A stretch of 32,179 bases of DNA. It comes from Bacteroidota bacterium (GTDB lineage: Bacteria > Bacteroidota > Ignavibacteria > Ignavibacteriales > Ignavibacteriaceae). The notes beneath the pieces were generated by a model. That model saw nothing but the letters and a program-made list of their open reading frames with translations, ran no database searches and was not told where the DNA came from. Of this stretch, positions 30,312-32,179 are shown one piece after another. Location of the stretch: positions 1 to 32,179 of the forward strand of contig JAEXTA010000076.1 in NCBI GenBank assembly GCA_023453665.1, given 5' to 3'. The position numbers were made by a program, and so were the translations under genes. Within the stretch, counting starts at the first letter, position 1, and every line of letters starts with the position of its first letter.

Positions 30312-32179
30312 TCAGAGTTCGTCAACAATTCTGTTTAATGTTTCACTTGGACGCATAACCGAAAAAGCTTTTTTATCATCTGGCAGATAATAACCGCCTA
30401 TGTCTGCATGTTTTCCCTGAACTGAAATCAGTTCACTAACAATTTTGTTTTCATTCACCAAAAGTTCTTTATAGATATTTTCAAACCGGGTTTTTATTTC
30501 TTTATCTTTATCCTGCCCTGACAAAGCCTCAGCCCAATAAAAAGCTAAATAGAATGAACTACCCCTGTTGTCAATTTCTCCTGCCTTCCTTGACGGCATT
30601 CTTCCATTTTCAAGATACTTAAGAATAGCTTTGTCCAGGGTTTCAGCTAAAACTTTCGTTTTTTCATTTTTAGTTTTTTCATACAACATTTCTAATGCAG
30701 GTACTATTGCGCAATATTCGCCGAGTGAATCCCACCGTAAATGATTTTCTTTTAAAAGCTGTTCAACGTGTTTTGGAGCTGAACCTCCTGCGCCTGTTTC
30801 AAACAATCCCCCGCCGTTCAATAAGGGAACGATTGATAACATTCTTGCACTTGTTCCTAATTCAAGGATAGGAAACAGATCGGTCAGATAATCACGAAGA
30901 ACATTTCCTGTAACTGAAATTGTGTCCAGACCTTTCCTTGTTCTTTCAAGAGTAAATTTCATTGCATCAACCGGTTTGAGAATTTTTATTTCCAAACCGG
31001 TTGTATCATGTTCCTTCAGATACTTGGTAACCTTTGAAATTATTTCATTGTCGTGTCCCCTGCTTTCATCAAGCCAAAATACTGCCGGTGAGGAAGATGC
31101 TTTTGCCCTGTTCACGGCAAGCTTCACCCAGTCTTTAATAGGTTCATCTTTTGTCTGGCACATTCTGAAGATATCACCTGTTTCAACTTTTTGTTCGAGC
31201 AATGTTTTTCCTTCTGAACTTACTACACGAATCACTCCTTCGGATTTTGCTTCAAATGTTTTATCGTGAGATCCGTATTCTTCTGCTTTCTGTGCCATCA
31301 ATCCAACATTTGATACAGCGCCCATTGTTGCAGGATCAAACTGACCATGTGTTTGTGCGTCTTCAATTATTGCCTGGTACATCGTTGAATAACAGCGGTC
31401 CGGAATTACTGCGATACAATCCTGCAGTTCATCTTTTTTATTCCACATCTTTCCGCCGTCGCGTACAACATTAGGCATTGATGCATCGATTATTATATCA
31501 TTAGGAACATGAAGATTTGTTTTACCTATTCTCGAATCAACCATTGCAAGTTCGGGTCTGTATTCATAAACGCTATTTATATCATCTTCAATTTCTTTTC
31601 TTTTTTCAGCAGGAAGTTTTTTTAGTTTTTCAAGGATATCCATCAAACCGTTATTTACATTTGCGCCTATCTCTTTAAGATTCTGTGCATGTTTTTCAAG
31701 TGGTTCTTTATAATAAACAGATACAGCGTGACCAAACATTATCGGGTCAGAGATTTTCATCATTGTAGCTTTAAGGTGAAGTGAAAGAAGAACATTATCT
31801 TTTTTTGCTTCATCAATTTGTTCTGCATAAAATTTTCTAAGTTCTTTTACATTCATTACTGCAGTATCGATAACCTCGCCATTCAAAAGCTTGAGACCAT
31901 CCTTCAGAACGGCAGTATTTCCGTTTGCATCAACAAATTCAATCTTAACAACATCATTTTTATCAAGAGTCAAAGATTTCTCAGTACCAAAAAAATCTTT
32001 TTGTGTCATGTGTGCAACACGTGTTTTAGAACCTGACATAGGCCAGGGTTTCATCATCTTATGCGGATGTTTTTGTGCAAACTTTTTTACAGAAGCTGCC
32101 GCACGTCTGTCTGAGTTTCCTTCTCTCAACACGGGATTAACGGCTGAGCCAAGTACTTTTGCGAATCTCTCTTTAAGTT
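30312..32179 (-). CDS. icd: Isocitrate dehydrogenase [NADP+], monomeric type (N-terminus outside window)
   Basis: Oxidatively decarboxylates isocitrate to 2-oxoglutarate in the TCA cycle, making NADPH. 621 residues are visible of about 740; the frame continues past the window edge (upstream codons read KERFAKVLGSAVNPV), so the truncation is not biological. Typical monomeric-IDH blocks are VLREGNSDRRA (isocitrate-binding Ser/Asn/Arg), KHPHKMM, LSLHLKATMMKISDPIMFGH, YRPELAMVDSRIGKTNLHVPND and ASMPNVVRDGGKMW. Further blocks are DRCYSTMYQ, NVLRDYLTDLFPILELGTSA and LFETGAGGSAPKHV. This type is unrelated in length to the dimeric icd product. Assignment is secure. Confidence 0.97.
   Translation of the reverse strand, partial: LKERFAKVLGSAVNPVLREGNSDRRAAASVKKFAQKHPHKMMKPWPMSGSKTRVAHMTQKDFFGTEKSLTLDKNDVVKIEFVDANGNTAVLKDGLKLLNGEVIDTAVMNVKELRKFYAEQIDEAKKDNVLLSLHLKATMMKISDPIMFGHAVSVYYKEPLEKHAQNLKEIGANVNNGLMDILEKLKKLPAEKRKEIEDDINSVYEYRPELAMVDSRIGKTNLHVPNDIIIDASMPNVVRDGGKMWNKKDELQDCIAVIPDRCYSTMYQAIIEDAQTHGQFDPATMGAVSNVGLMAQKAEEYGSHDKTFEAKSEGVIRVVSSEGKTLLEQKVETGDIFRMCQTKDEPIKDWVKLAVNRAKASSSPAVFWLDESRGHDNEIISKVTKYLKEHDTTGLEIKILKPVDAMKFTLERTRKGLDTISVTGNVLRDYLTDLFPILELGTSARMLSIVPLLNGGGLFETGAGGSAPKHVEQLLKENHLRWDSLGEYCAIVPALEMLYEKTKNEKTKVLAETLDKAILKYLENGRMPSRKAGEIDNRGSSFYLAFYWAEALSGQDKDKEIKTRFENIYKELLVNENKIVSELISVQGKHADIGGYYLPDDKKAFSVMRPSETLNRIVDEL

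Noticed and set aside
1..32179. CRISPR array, insertion sequence or prophage
   Set aside because: No regularly spaced repeats, transposase, integrase or phage structural genes were found on either strand.

Overview
The window is AT-rich DNA from a Gram-negative bacterium, most likely of the Bacteroidota/Ignavibacteriota (Chlorobi) group. The evidence is an LPS-core pair (GT9 heptosyltransferase plus Kdo transferase), lipoproteins with lipoboxes, a GxxExxY protein, a monomeric isocitrate dehydrogenase, sparse Shine-Dalgarno sites with some TTG starts, and one possible TTG-N20-TAnnTTTG promoter. No rRNA, tRNA, CRISPR array, transposase or phage structural gene was recognised. No gap between genes exceeds 300 bp.

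Region 1 (1-12026) is mostly core genome: the 3' half of leuS, serS, a two-gene heterodimeric ABC exporter, class I fructose-1,6-bisphosphatase with a clear terminator, a lipoprotein of unknown function, two small minus-strand genes, and the translationally coupled GT9/waaA pair. Between leuS and serS sits a compact GxxExxY unit (about 460 bp) with terminal inverted repeats. A short, nearly gene-free sequence with the same ends follows serS.

Region 2 (12027-17431) has minus-strand pairs (isoaspartyl peptidase then DinB-fold protein; uvrA then Gdx/SugE-type SMR exporter) and one plus-strand DUF2459 gene.

Region 3 (17432-20338) looks like a small defence island. A nucleotidyltransferase-fold protein is coupled through TAATG to a stand-alone DUF262 protein, followed by a stand-alone SIR2-like protein that keeps the expected catalytic Asn and His. 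This is the best candidate for an undescribed system here.

Region 4 (20339-30241) is a run of small plus-strand accessory genes: a lipoprotein fused to a relic of a dihydrofolate-reductase-family gene, two such reductase-family genes, four divergent DUF1801 genes, MmcQ/YjbR plus a membrane protein, Arr rifampin ADP-ribosyltransferase, DUF4256, a TolB-like propeller lipoprotein, DUF2200, and a flavin oxidoreductase/ASCH/TMEM175 operon. Hairpins and duplicated repeat DNA around the reductase genes suggest modular assembly.

Region 5 (30312-32179) is the minus-strand C-terminal part of monomeric NADP isocitrate dehydrogenase, cut by the window edge.
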